A stretch of 64,000 nucleotides of DNA from Salmonirosea aquatica (lineage in GTDB: Bacteria > Bacteroidota > Bacteroidia > Cytophagales > Spirosomataceae): positions 4,438,501 to 4,502,500 of the forward strand of contig NZ_WHLY01000002.1 of NCBI RefSeq assembly GCF_009296315.1, given 5' to 3'. Numbering within the stretch: position 1 is the stretch's first letter; every line of letters begins with the position of its first letter. Under the pieces are notes generated by a model. The model did no database searches, was not told the origin of the DNA, and worked only from the letters and a program-made list of their open reading frames with translations. Position numbers and translations under genes: made by a program. This document shows positions 46,719 to 55,735 of the stretch, piece by piece.

Positions 46719-47249
46719 ATGCGTTACCCGTTTTTCGCCGGGCTGTTCCTGATTCTGGGGCTTTCAAGCTGCATCGACACACCCAATTTTGACGACACAC
46801 CCAGCATTCAGTTCAATAACATCGACAAGTTTACGGTTCCAGATCCTTTTTCGGGGCCAACCGCCAAAAAGGACTCGGTGGTTATCACAATCGATTTTGA
46901 AGATGGTGATGGTGATCTGGGGGTATCGCCCGAGGAGCGTGACACCAATGCGCTCAATACCATCTATAAGGAATGGGGGAATTACGAATTGACTATCTTG
47001 AAAAAAGATGCCAATGGGAGTTTCCAGGAGCTACCTTCTTCGGTTACCAGTAAGCTCTTTTTCCCAACATTGAAACGGGACGGAAAACCAGGCCCCATCA
47101 AAGGGAAGCTAGATCTTTCCCAGACGTATTTTTATTCGCGGTTTTCCAAACTTAGCGTAGTGAAGTTCAAAGTACGGATTCGTGATCGTGCCCTGCGGGC
47201 CAGCAATGTTGTCGAAACCGATACGATTTCGGTACCTATCGATCAATAA
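46719..47249 (+). CDS. Lipoprotein of unknown function
   Basis: The ATG at 46719 (MRYPFFAGLFLILGLSSC) gives 176 residues with a lipobox Cys at 18. The mature part has an unusually acidic loop (FEDGDGDLGVSPEERD) and beta-strand-like segments ending VRIRDRALRASNVVETDTI. The D-G-D-G-D-L-G stretch is reminiscent of a calcium-binding loop, which is a guess. Such small lipoproteins are common in Cytophagales and unnamed. The stop is 10 bp from the convergent histidine kinase end. Confidence 0.75.
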   Translation: MRYPFFAGLFLILGLSSCIDTPNFDDTPSIQFNNIDKFTVPDPFSGPTAKKDSVVITIDFEDGDGDLGVSPEERDTNALNTIYKEWGNYELTILKKDANGSFQELPSSVTSKLFFPTLKRDGKPGPIKGKLDLSQTYFYSRFSKLSVVKFKVRIRDRALRASNVVETDTISVPIDQ

Positions 47250-47259
47250 CGCATCCGAC

Positions 47260-48546
47260 TTATACGCCTGCCTTGCCGGCTATCTGCATCACAATCCTGA
47301 AGGTAGTGCCTTTTCCCAGTTCAGAACTTTTCACGAAGAGTCTGCCGTCGTGGTAGTTTTCGATGATTCGTTTGGCCAAAGTCAGGCCCAGTCCCCAGCC
47401 CCGCTTTTTGGTACTGAATCCCGGACGGAATATCTTGGCAACATTGGCCTTGCTCATACCCTTGCCGTTATCCTGGATGTCGATGATTACTTCATTCTGA
47501 GCTATCATGGGTACGAGCGAAATCTTGATTTCACCTACCCCGCCCATTGCATCCACGGCATTCTTGCAAATATTTTCCACCACCCATTCGAAAAGGTTAC
47601 GGTTGAGTAGCACCGTTTGACCTTCGTTGAGCTGATCATCGATGAAGAACTTCACTTTGGACGAGACACGCCGCTGTAGGTACTTGATGAAACCGGCTAC
47701 CACTTCGGCTACTTTTTCTTCTTTCAGCGTCGGCACGGAGCCGATATTGGAAAAGCGCGTCGTAATCATTTCGAGCCTTTGGACATCCTTCTCAATTTCT
47801 TCCGCGATGGAAGGATCCATGTCGGGATCGGAACGGAAGTACTCGGTCCAGGCCATGAGCGACGAAAGCGGGGTACCCAACTGATGGGCGGTTTCCTTCG
47901 CCAGTCCTACCCACACCTGATTCTGCTCGGCCTTCCGGGCTGAACTAAACGCCAGGTAAGCCAGGAAACCGATGATGAAGATACCTGACAGCTGAATATA
48001 GGGGTAGTAACGCAGCTGCGTGAGCAAGAAGGAGTTACTGTAGTAAACGTTTCCGATTCGCCCCTCGCCCAACTCCACGGGAATAGGACTATGCTGTGCC
48101 TTCATTTTGGCCAGATTTTCCTCGATCAGCCGTTCCTGGGTTTCAGGGCTGGCGTTGGTCGGGAAGGCCAGATTGTTATGGGCAGCGGGCATATTGTTTT
48201 CATCGACATAAATAGCCGGAATCTCGTAAAACGTGTTGGCCTCCCGGATCATTTCCATGATTCCATTCAGGTCCTCGTCGTAGTCGCTGTTAATGGCGTA
48301 CCGCAGGGATTCGGCAAATAGCTTCACCTGTCGCAGTTCCCGTTCTTCCAGTTTTCCCACGAGGTTGTTGGTATAAAAAAGCGAACCGATACTGATCAGA
48401 AACAGATTGAAGCCGATTACAAATTTGTAGATGTTCTTTTGCCCATACGAATCCAATAACGAACGACGCAGCTTCAGGCTATTAAGCAGAGCCACAGGCT
48501 GCATACGAAATCCAGTGCGCTCGGGTTTGACTTGGGGTCCATTCAT
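47260..48546 (-). CDS. Membrane sensor histidine kinase
   Basis: The ATG at 48546 (MNGPQVKPERTG) is chosen over one 36 bp upstream. About 428 residues: TM1 near 40-60 (FVIGFNLFLISIGSLFY), an extracytoplasmic sensor part of about 120 residues, TM2 near 184-203 (IFIIGFLAYLAFSS), then the kinase core. Phospho-His at about 221 in ETAHQLGTPLSSL, an H-box with Gln where many kinases have Glu or Asp; N-box NICKNAVDAMGG; G1 DIQDNGKGM; G2 GWGLGLTLA. It could partner with the NtrC-type regulator 2 kb away, but no linkage is shown. Confidence 0.88.
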   Translation of the reverse strand: MNGPQVKPERTGFRMQPVALLNSLKLRRSLLDSYGQKNIYKFVIGFNLFLISIGSLFYTNNLVGKLEERELRQVKLFAESLRYAINSDYDEDLNGIMEMIREANTFYEIPAIYVDENNMPAAHNNLAFPTNASPETQERLIEENLAKMKAQHSPIPVELGEGRIGNVYYSNSFLLTQLRYYPYIQLSGIFIIGFLAYLAFSSARKAEQNQVWVGLAKETAHQLGTPLSSLMAWTEYFRSDPDMDPSIAEEIEKDVQRLEMITTRFSNIGSVPTLKEEKVAEVVAGFIKYLQRRVSSKVKFFIDDQLNEGQTVLLNRNLFEWVVENICKNAVDAMGGVGEIKISLVPMIAQNEVIIDIQDNGKGMSKANVAKIFRPGFSTKKRGWGLGLTLAKRIIENYHDGRLFVKSSELGKGTTFRIVMQIAGKAGV

Positions 48547-48801
48547 AAATTGGTAAAGCCAGAAGCTGGCTTTTGAGTACAAAAGGAGGGTAGAATGCTT
48601 TACTCAGTATAACGTTTAAAAGCATGAAATGCTGTTTTTAAACCAAATTTTCGTTGCTTCATCAGTTTAGCAAATGACTTGGGTCATAGTTTCTTCTACC
48701 TTTCGGTGTGAATTTAGCAGAAATATTTTAGAACAATTTATATAGCTTCTAAATAAACTTATCCGGTTTGCACGCCGTTTCGTATTGTAAAGATTGTAGC
48801 G

Positions 48802-48809
48802 TAAATTTG
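48802..48809 (+). promoter_or_regulatory. -7 element of the hemA promoter
   Basis: TAAATTTG is an exact TAnnTTTG match 23 bp before the hemA ATG. A TTTCG sequence 19 bp upstream could serve as a degenerate -33 element. Confidence 0.6.
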
Positions 48810-48832
48810 CCCTTAGAATTCAGAATAGCCTA

Positions 48833-50095
48833 ATGTACAATCAGTTCAAGTCCGTAAGTATCTCATACCGAACCGCTCCTTTGGAAATCAGGGAGCAAAT
48901 TGCACTAAACGAAGAAGAGGCCAAAGCTCTGATGCTGCGCCTGAAGGAGTTCTTCGAAGTGTCCGACGTACTGGTGGTATCCACCTGCAACCGAACCGAG
49001 ATTTACTACACTTCCTCCAAGAACCTGAATGCTGATTTGATTATGCTGTTGCTCGTTCACAAAGGTCTGACGGACACAGAGTACTACACCCCCTACTTTG
49101 AGAATTATACTGGTGGCGATGATGCTGTCCGGCACCTGTTCGAAGTGGCCACGGGCTTGCACTCGCAAGTAGTGGGCGACATGCAGATTCCTAATCAGAT
49201 CAAGCAGGCCTATCAGTGGGCGGCCGATATGAATATGGCGGGGCCCTTCCTGCACCGCCTGATGCATACCATATTTTTTGCCAACAAACGCGTGGCGCAG
49301 GAAACCTGCTTCCGTGATGGGGCGGCTTCGATATCCTATGCAGCGGTGGAACTGGTAGAAACTCTCACTCTGAATCCGAAAATACTGGTTGTGGGTCTGG
49401 GCGAAATCGGAACCGATGTGTGCAAAAATCTGACTCAGAAGGAAAGCGTAGACATTACGCTGATCAACCGTACCCGCGCCAAAGCCGAGCGACTGGCCCA
49501 AAACCGGGGATACCGCGTAGCCGACTTTGAGGATATGGAGGCGGAACTTCGACGCGCCGACGTGATTATTTCTTCGCTTAAACTCGATCAGCCTTTTTTC
49601 ACCAGAACGATGGTGAAATCCCTGGGTGGACTTACCTACAAATACTTCATCGATCTTTCGGTGCCCCGTAGCGTGGAGCCGGAGGTAGAGCAGGTAGCTG
49701 GTATGATGCTGTACAATATCGACACGATCCGTGCCCGCGCCAACGCCGCACTGGCCCGTCGGCTCGATGCCGTTCCCGCGGTACGTACCATCATCGAGGA
49801 ATCCATCGCCGAATTCAACGACTGGTCGAAGGAAATGATCGTTTCACCTACGATCAACAAACTCAAAAATGCCCTCGAACAAATTCGGCAAGAGGAAATG
49901 GCGCGCTTTACCAAATCTCTTTCCGAAGAAGAAGCCATTAAGATGGATCGCATCACGTCCAGCATGATGCAGAAGATCATCAAACTTCCTGTACTACAAC
50001 TTAAAGCCGCCTGCAAGCGTGGTGAAGCCGAAACTCTCATCGACGTACTCAACGATCTTTTCAATTTGGAAAAGAAAACGGAGGTAGGTTCTTAA
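48833..50095 (+). CDS. hemA: Glutamyl-tRNA reductase
   Basis: 420 residues, full length. The N-terminal catalytic domain has the signature ISYRTAPLEIREQI and the nucleophile Cys52 in STCNRTEIYY, followed by HSQVVGDMQIPNQIKQAY. The NADPH-binding domain begins VVGLGEIGTDVCKNL and contains NRTRAKAERLAQ. The C-terminal dimerisation helices end in NLEKKTEVGS. It converts glutamyl-tRNA to glutamate-1-semialdehyde, the first committed step of tetrapyrrole synthesis by the C5 route. Confidence 0.95.
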   Translation: MYNQFKSVSISYRTAPLEIREQIALNEEEAKALMLRLKEFFEVSDVLVVSTCNRTEIYYTSSKNLNADLIMLLLVHKGLTDTEYYTPYFENYTGGDDAVRHLFEVATGLHSQVVGDMQIPNQIKQAYQWAADMNMAGPFLHRLMHTIFFANKRVAQETCFRDGAASISYAAVELVETLTLNPKILVVGLGEIGTDVCKNLTQKESVDITLINRTRAKAERLAQNRGYRVADFEDMEAELRRADVIISSLKLDQPFFTRTMVKSLGGLTYKYFIDLSVPRSVEPEVEQVAGMMLYNIDTIRARANAALARRLDAVPAVRTIIEESIAEFNDWSKEMIVSPTINKLKNALEQIRQEEMARFTKSLSEEEAIKMDRITSSMMQKIIKLPVLQLKAACKRGEAETLIDVLNDLFNLEKKTEVGS

Positions 50096-50149
50096 ATCGT
50101 CATCCCAGACTTTTCTATTTGTTTCGCTTAGTAGCCGGACTCCCAGAAT

Positions 50150-51064
50150 TTAGTTCAGCCCTAATTCCTGATAGGAAATTAGCAGTATGGCAACCACCGC
50201 CAGTGCTAACCCCAGTCGATTCAGTGGATTGAGTTTTTCACGGAACAGCAGCCAGGCCGCTGCAGCGGAGGCCATCATGGTCAGAATGTTGTAAATCGGG
50301 AAGACAAACGCTGCACTATTGCCAAATGCTCCCAGGGCTTTGAGCAAAAAATAAAAAGACAGAAAATTAGGTACCCCCAGAATGAGTCCGCCCACCAGAC
50401 TGCGGCTCGAAACGCGTTCGTGTTTGAAAAGTACCCTTCCTAAAAGCAGCAAGGTACCCACTATCACTGCGCCAATACAGGAAATGACCATAAAAATCGT
50501 GACTTCCTCAGGTCGATAGTAACTCATACTCAAATAATTGATCAGGGTATTGTTAGTGCCGCTCGCCAGGAATGTCAGGAGGGGTAGCAGTAGAACCAGC
50601 CCGCTGAGTGGAACTTCAATAAGTCCAGGTCGAGTCTCCGGTTTTTTCTGAATGGCTCCCAGGGCCAAGGCCACGAGGGCCAGTACTAGGCCCAGGTAGT
50701 TCCAGATGGTGAATAGCTTATTGGCATTTTTGAAAACAAACAAGCCAAAGAGAACAGGAATGACCAGCGACATGTTGGCCGCCAGCGAAGCGGCTGTGAC
50801 GCTCACTTTTTGAGTAGTTTGGCCAATAAGTACAAAGGCTACAACGAACATCGTCCCCAATGCCAGTGTGAGGAGCGTAGCGTTGGAAGTCCATTCAACC
50901 CGGGCATACCGACCTAAATCCGGAGACAGGATCAGACCCGTCGCAACGCAGGAGTAATAATTAAACACTATGGCATGAAAGGACTGTACCTGGTAGCGGG
51001 GGTAGGCCCGCATGATCAGGTACAAGGCTACCGTAAATACTACGGATAGAAGGAAATAGAACAT
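50150..51064 (-). CDS. EamA/DMT-superfamily transporter
   Basis: 304 residues with ten hydrophobic segments arranged in two halves of five, as in drug/metabolite exporters: QVSFHAI-like start of the first repeat (RYQVQSFHAIVFNYY), SVTAASLAANMSLVIPVLFGL in the middle, and GNSAAFVFPIYNILTMMASAAAAWLLFREKLNPL in the second repeat. The paired EamA organisation suggests an exporter of small organic molecules, but no substrate can be inferred. Confidence 0.85.
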   Translation of the reverse strand: MFYFLLSVVFTVALYLIMRAYPRYQVQSFHAIVFNYYSCVATGLILSPDLGRYARVEWTSNATLLTLALGTMFVVAFVLIGQTTQKVSVTAASLAANMSLVIPVLFGLFVFKNANKLFTIWNYLGLVLALVALALGAIQKKPETRPGLIEVPLSGLVLLLPLLTFLASGTNNTLINYLSMSYYRPEEVTIFMVISCIGAVIVGTLLLLGRVLFKHERVSSRSLVGGLILGVPNFLSFYFLLKALGAFGNSAAFVFPIYNILTMMASAAAAWLLFREKLNPLNRLGLALAVVAILLISYQELGLN

Positions 51065-51181
51065 GGGGAAGCCTTGAAATCAGGAGTTCGCGATTTTGAC
51101 TTTTAAAACAGGGCATTATTTTTGTTATTATGAAATAAAATCTCGAAATCATAGCTACACAAATCTCCCTCAGGTAGTTTT

Positions 51182-51973
51182 ATGAAACGGCTCAAAGACA
51201 CAATCACTCTATACTTAGGGGCACTTCGCCGGATCGGATTCACAATGACACTGGGGCTCGCCCAGGAAGATGCCCGCCAAAGGTTGCTCTCACTCTACCA
51301 GGTATACGCTCCGATGATACCCGATGAGGATTTTACCCCCCAAGACCTTTACATTATTCCTAAAACCGATATTCTGGAACTTCTGGACAATGACTCGGCT
51401 ATTTATGAAGGGGTAAATGAATGTGGATTCGGATATACGACCGAATTTGAGCTGAAAGTAATCAGCAACCTGGTGAATCATTTCAAGCCGAAGAAAATTT
51501 TTGAAATTGGTACCTTCGAAGGGCGGACCACGTTGAATATGGCCCTGAATGCCAGGAAGGCTGAAATCGTTACGTTGGATCTTCCCAGTGAGGAGTTAGC
51601 AAACACCAAGATGAAAATTGCCGTGGGAGAAGCACGGTACGTAAAGAAACAACGCTCGGGTGAGCGTTTCCTGGACCACCCTGTACGCTCACAGATTACG
51701 CAGGTTTATGGTGATTCGGCCACCTTTGATTTTTCGCCCTATCACAAATCCATGGATATGGTCTTCATCGATGGTTCTCATGCGTACGAATACGTGTTAA
51801 ACGACACCCGAAGGGCATTCGACATTCTTGCGCCCGGAGGCATCATTTTGTGGCATGACTACACCAATTGGGAGGGAGTACGTGATGCTCTGAATGAATT
51901 GTATCAGGGCGATTCCCGCTGTCACGGCATCCGGCATATTGGGGGCACTAGTATTGCCATTTTACAAGTGTAG
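51182..51973 (+). CDS. Class I SAM-dependent methyltransferase
   Basis: 263 residues. The methyltransferase core has motif I KKIFEIGTFEGRTTLNMAL, motif II acid in AEIVTLDLPSEE, and motif IV MVFIDGSHAYEYVLNDT, with PGGIILWHDYTNW after it. The motif pattern is typical of small-molecule or surface-polysaccharide methyltransferases such as those with CmcI-like DGSH. The first 22 residues (MKRLKDTITLYLGALRRIGF) are basic and amphipathic and may be a membrane-near extension; an ATG at 51245 is an alternative start. Confidence 0.83.
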   Translation: MKRLKDTITLYLGALRRIGFTMTLGLAQEDARQRLLSLYQVYAPMIPDEDFTPQDLYIIPKTDILELLDNDSAIYEGVNECGFGYTTEFELKVISNLVNHFKPKKIFEIGTFEGRTTLNMALNARKAEIVTLDLPSEELANTKMKIAVGEARYVKKQRSGERFLDHPVRSQITQVYGDSATFDFSPYHKSMDMVFIDGSHAYEYVLNDTRRAFDILAPGGIILWHDYTNWEGVRDALNELYQGDSRCHGIRHIGGTSIAILQV

Positions 51974-51996
51974 ACTGGCCTTCGGGCCAGTCTACA
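51969..51996. terminator. Hairpin with cUUCGg loop overlapping a stop codon
   Basis: TGTAGACTGGCC and GGCCAGTCTACA (12 bp) enclose TTCG, an exceptionally stable tetraloop. The stem contains the methyltransferase stop codon TAG and ends 12 bp before the stop of the convergent NDH-2 gene. It would serve both converging transcripts, though there is no T-run. Confidence 0.7.
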
Positions 51997-52008
51997 GCAT
52001 CAGTTTCT

Positions 52009-53340
52009 CTACCGGATTTCCTCTAATTCTTTATTGTTTTCAGTCTCGTTAATTTCCGAAGGTAGGGGCTTGGGACGGATAATGAGACGCAGGGATTGGT
52101 CGTAGGTGATATAGTTCCAGATCCAATTGATGAACACAAGCAGGCGATTCTTGACTCCGACAATGGAAACTAGGTGAACGAACATCCACACAAGCCAGGC
52201 AAAAAAGCCCTGGAACTTCCAAAAGGGCAGATCCACCACCGCCAGATTACGCCCCACGGTAGCCATGGTACCCAGGTCACGGTACTGGAAAGGTTCGAAG
52301 GGCTTGCCATCCAATTTCCGCTTCAGATTTTTGGTCAGGTGCTTGGCCTGTTGAATCGCTACCTGAGCCAGTTGGGGATGTCCTTCAGGGTACTTGTCAT
52401 CACCGGTCATGGTTGCCACATCGCCCAGGGCATATACCGTATCGAAGCCGGCTACCTGACTAAAAGCATTAACTTTTAAGCGACCACCGCGGCCGAGCGT
52501 TTCAGGAGCGAAGCCACCCAGCGGACATGCTTTCACGCCAGCAGCCCACACGAGGTTGGTGGTATATAGTTTCAGCCCCTGTTTGGTCAATACCTCCTGA
52601 CCGTCGAAGCTGGTAACGACTTGCCCAGTCATTACGATTACTCCCAGTTCATCCAAGTACTTTCGGGCTTTGGCTGAGGCTTCGTCCGACATCACGCCAA
52701 GTACGTCAGGGCTACCTTCCAGCAGGTAAATTTGCATGGAATCGAAGTCCAGGTCGGGGTAATCCTTGGGCAGGATAAATTTTTTCATTTCGGCCAGGGT
52801 ACCTGCCAATTCTACCCCCGTGGGGCCGCCACCTACCACTACCACATTCAGTAGCGCGTCCCGCTCAGCCTGGGTTTCGGCCGATACCGCCTCTTCAAAA
52901 TTCTGCAGCATCCGATTGCGTAGCGCCAGTGCTTCCGACACCGATTTCATCGGAATAGAGCGGGCGGCAATCTCCTTCATGCCATAATAATTCGTGTCAG
53001 CCCCCGTGGCGATAACCAACTCATCGAAGGTGATCGTACCCAGACCGGTTTCTATGGACTTCTGGTCGGGATTGATACGGTGCACTTGTGTAATACGAAT
53101 ATGGACGTTTTTGCACGACTGAAATATTTTCCGCAAAGGGAAAGAGATAGAACTGGGCTCTAGCCCCGCCGTGGCCACTTGATAGAACAGGGGCTGGAAT
53201 TGATGGTAATTGTTCCTGTCGAGCAGCACAATCTGTACGTCGGAATGCTTGGAAAGCCGCTGTGCGATTTCCAAGCCTGCAAATCCGGCTCCAACGATGA
53301 CAATCCGTTTTTTATCGGTCTGGGGAATATTGGGTAGCAT
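52009..53340 (-). CDS. NAD(P)H dehydrogenase type 2 (NDH-2)-like FAD oxidoreductase
   Basis: 443 residues with two dinucleotide-binding motifs, VGAGFAGLEIA near residue 16 and VVVGGGPTGVELAG near residue 166, the arrangement of single-subunit NADH:quinone oxidoreductases. AHFLPxx-like region NLVWAAGVKACPL and ALGDVATM mark the FAD site. The C-terminal membrane-binding amphipathic part (about 375-415, FFAWLVWMFVHLVSIV) fits attachment to the inner membrane. It would feed electrons from NADH to the quinone pool without proton pumping. Confidence 0.9.
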   Translation of the reverse strand: MLPNIPQTDKKRIVIVGAGFAGLEIAQRLSKHSDVQIVLLDRNNYHQFQPLFYQVATAGLEPSSISFPLRKIFQSCKNVHIRITQVHRINPDQKSIETGLGTITFDELVIATGADTNYYGMKEIAARSIPMKSVSEALALRNRMLQNFEEAVSAETQAERDALLNVVVVGGGPTGVELAGTLAEMKKFILPKDYPDLDFDSMQIYLLEGSPDVLGVMSDEASAKARKYLDELGVIVMTGQVVTSFDGQEVLTKQGLKLYTTNLVWAAGVKACPLGGFAPETLGRGGRLKVNAFSQVAGFDTVYALGDVATMTGDDKYPEGHPQLAQVAIQQAKHLTKNLKRKLDGKPFEPFQYRDLGTMATVGRNLAVVDLPFWKFQGFFAWLVWMFVHLVSIVGVKNRLLVFINWIWNYITYDQSLRLIIRPKPLPSEINETENNKELEEIR

Positions 53341-53418
53341 GGTTTCTCTGAATTTAAGGATGAGGTTCCATTAGGAACACAATCCGTACACCCAAAAGGT
53401 TCATGCCAGCGTACCTAA

Positions 53419-54555
53419 TCAAACAGTTGCCCGACTAGCTTCTAAAATGCCTTCGTAATATTTTTCGTATAGCGGCAGTACACGGGTGATATCGAATTCT
53501 TTAGCCCGTGCTAAGGCATTCTCCTTGAAGGTAGGTAAGTTTTCGTCTTTCAGTATGATGACGGCATTTTTCACCATATCGTCCACATCACCCAGATCGC
53601 TTAAGAAGCCCGTCACACCTTGCACGTTCAGTTCGGGTAAGCCGCCTACGTTGGTCGTAATGAGAGGTACCTCACAAGCAAGGGCTTCCAAAGCCGCCAG
53701 GCCAAAACTTTCGCTTTCGGAAGGCATCAGGAACAAGTCTGCCACGGAAAGTACCTCCTCGATGGCGTCGAGCTTGCCCAGGAACCGCACGTCAGAAAAC
53801 ATCCCCAGTTCCATACACATTTTTTCGATGCGGGCCCGGTCGGGACCATCGCCTACGAGCAGTAGTTTACTAGGTACCTGTTGACGCAATTTATGGAAAA
53901 TCATAACGACATCGTCGATACGCTTCACTTTGCGGAAATTGGACGTATGGACGATCAGTTTTTCGTCGTTCGGACAGATCGCCAACTTGAAATGATCCTT
54001 CTTCTGCCGTTTGAAGCGTTCCAGGTCTATGAAGTTGGGAATAACCTCAATATCTTTGGTAACGGCAAAATGCCGGTAGGTATCCGCCTTCAGGAATTCT
54101 GAAACAGCCGTGATGCCGTCGGACTGATTGATGCTGAAGGTTACGACGGGCTCGTAGGAAGAGTCCTTGCCGACCAGCGTTATGTCCGTACCATGCAGCG
54201 TGGTGATTACCGGAATATGGATGCCCTGCGCGGCCAGAATCTGCTTGGCCAGGTAGGCCGACGACGCATGGGGAATGGCGTAATGCACGTGTAGCAAGTC
54301 CAGTTTCATGTATTTGGCCACATGCACCATTTCGCTCGACAGCGCCGACTCATAGGGAGGGTACTGAAACAACGGGTAAGCCGGAATATTGACTTCGTGG
54401 TAATAGAGGTTTTCATTGAAGAAATCAAGCCGCTGCGGTTGCGAGTACGTGATAAAGTGCACCTGATGTCCCACTTTGGCCAGCGCCTTGCCCAGTTCGG
54501 TGGCTATTACGCCACTGCCCCCGAAGGTCGGGTAACAAACAATACCGATTTTCAT
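53419..54555 (-). CDS. bshA: N-acetyl-alpha-D-glucosaminyl L-malate synthase
   Basis: 378 residues, a GT4-type glycosyltransferase. The N-terminal sequence MKIGIVCYPTFGGSGVIATELG and LLHVHYAIPHASSAYLAKQI are typical of BshA; the donor-binding EX7E-type region is LMPSESESFGLAALEALAC near residue 270. It catalyses UDP-GlcNAc + L-malate to GlcNAc-malate, the first step of bacillithiol synthesis. bshB and bshC are not in the window. It lies upstream of the NDH-2 gene in the same direction, 78 bp away. Confidence 0.93.
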   Translation of the reverse strand: MKIGIVCYPTFGGSGVIATELGKALAKVGHQVHFITYSQPQRLDFFNENLYYHEVNIPAYPLFQYPPYESALSSEMVHVAKYMKLDLLHVHYAIPHASSAYLAKQILAAQGIHIPVITTLHGTDITLVGKDSSYEPVVTFSINQSDGITAVSEFLKADTYRHFAVTKDIEVIPNFIDLERFKRQKKDHFKLAICPNDEKLIVHTSNFRKVKRIDDVVMIFHKLRQQVPSKLLLVGDGPDRARIEKMCMELGMFSDVRFLGKLDAIEEVLSVADLFLMPSESESFGLAALEALACEVPLITTNVGGLPELNVQGVTGFLSDLGDVDDMVKNAVIILKDENLPTFKENALARAKEFDITRVLPLYEKYYEGILEASRATV

Positions 54556-54722
54556 AATTAGGAGTTAAAGGACACGCCCGGAAAGTCAAATTTTATCCCG
54601 TATGTCGAACTAGTTAGTTTGGTTTTGGATTAGTAACACCAAAAGGCAGCGTTTTTATTCCAAACCCCCGTATAAAGATTTTGTTAACCCGGCCGGTGCG
54701 ATTTTTGAATCGGCTCAGGATC

Positions 54723-54730
54723 TAAATTTG
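54723..54730 (+). promoter_or_regulatory. -7 element of the UbiA prenyltransferase promoter
   Basis: TAAATTTG matches TAnnTTTG and ends 22 bp before the GTG start at 54753. TTTG at 54704-54707 is a possible -33 element with a short gap of 15 bp. Confidence 0.5.
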
Positions 54731-54752
54731 ACTTCTAATTCCCTCTGATCCC

Positions 54753-55628
54753 GTGGCTACTCAGCGCAACTTCACGCTCCGCAACTATACCGAAGGTTTT
54801 CTTCGGCTGATTCGGGTGCGTAATTTGCTCATCGTGGTGCTCACGCAGTACCTGACCCGTATTTTGCTCGTGGGGCCAAGGGCTGAATGGCGCCAGCTCC
54901 TGGCCGATCCTCGGATGCTGGTACTAAGTGTTTCTACAGTATGCATTGCGGCCGCAGGCTACATTATCAACGATTATTTCGATGTCAAGATCGACATTGT
55001 CAATAAGCCCGAGCGGGTCATCATCGGTCGGTACCTCAAGCGGCGGGTGGCGATGGGAGCCCACCAGTTCCTTAATGTGACGGGCGTTTTTCTGGGTTTA
55101 CTGGTGAGCAAATGGGTTTTTTTAATGAATGTCTTTTGCGTCACGCTGCTCTGGTTTTACTCCGAGCGTTTCAAGCGGGCACCCTTCATTGGCAATCTGG
55201 TCGTTTCGCTGCTGACCGCCCTGAGCCTGGTAGTGATCACGATCGTCTATCCCAATAACCGGCACCTGGTGCTGATTTATGCCCTTTTCTCATTTTTTAT
55301 TACGCTGGTCCGCGAGATCATTAAGGACATGGAGGATGTACGCGGCGATGAAACCCACGGCTGTCGCACCTTGCCGATTGTATGGGGAGTCCGGCGCACC
55401 AAGCTATTCGTGTATTTTTTGGTGGCTGGTTTTATCTGTACCCTCTATCTCATGGCGCATTCTCTCGACAACCTTGCCCTGGGTTGGCTCTTTACCCTAT
55501 TGCTGATTCCTATTGCCTGGTTGGTCTATCGGCTGGTGTTCTCCGACACCCGCCGGGAATTCGCCCAGTTGAGCAGCCTTTGCAAAGCGATCATGTTGTT
55601 GGGGCTGACCACCATGCTTTGGGCGTGA
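54753..55628 (+). CDS. UbiA prenyltransferase, geranylgeranylglycerol-phosphate geranylgeranyltransferase-like
   Basis: The start is GTG at 54753 (ATQRNFTLRNYTEG); no ATG is available upstream of the first helix. About nine membrane helices in 291 residues. The two Asp-rich motifs of the UbiA family are present: NDYFDVKID at 73-81 and KDMEDVRGDE at 190-199, which bind Mg and the prenyl diphosphate. In Bacteroidota, members with this layout are usually named geranylgeranylglycerol-phosphate synthase-pathway enzymes; the acceptor is not certain. Confidence 0.82.
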   Translation: MATQRNFTLRNYTEGFLRLIRVRNLLIVVLTQYLTRILLVGPRAEWRQLLADPRMLVLSVSTVCIAAAGYIINDYFDVKIDIVNKPERVIIGRYLKRRVAMGAHQFLNVTGVFLGLLVSKWVFLMNVFCVTLLWFYSERFKRAPFIGNLVVSLLTALSLVVITIVYPNNRHLVLIYALFSFFITLVREIIKDMEDVRGDETHGCRTLPIVWGVRRTKLFVYFLVAGFICTLYLMAHSLDNLALGWLFTLLLIPIAWLVYRLVFSDTRREFAQLSSLCKAIMLLGLTTMLWA

Positions 55629-55735
55629 CTGGCTAGGCTGAGTGTACCGTTTACTGGATTGCGGTTGTCACCTAGCTGCCCGGTAGGTATATTAGGCGGA
55701 GTTTTTGTTTCGTGCACAATTAAATACGTGAAAAA

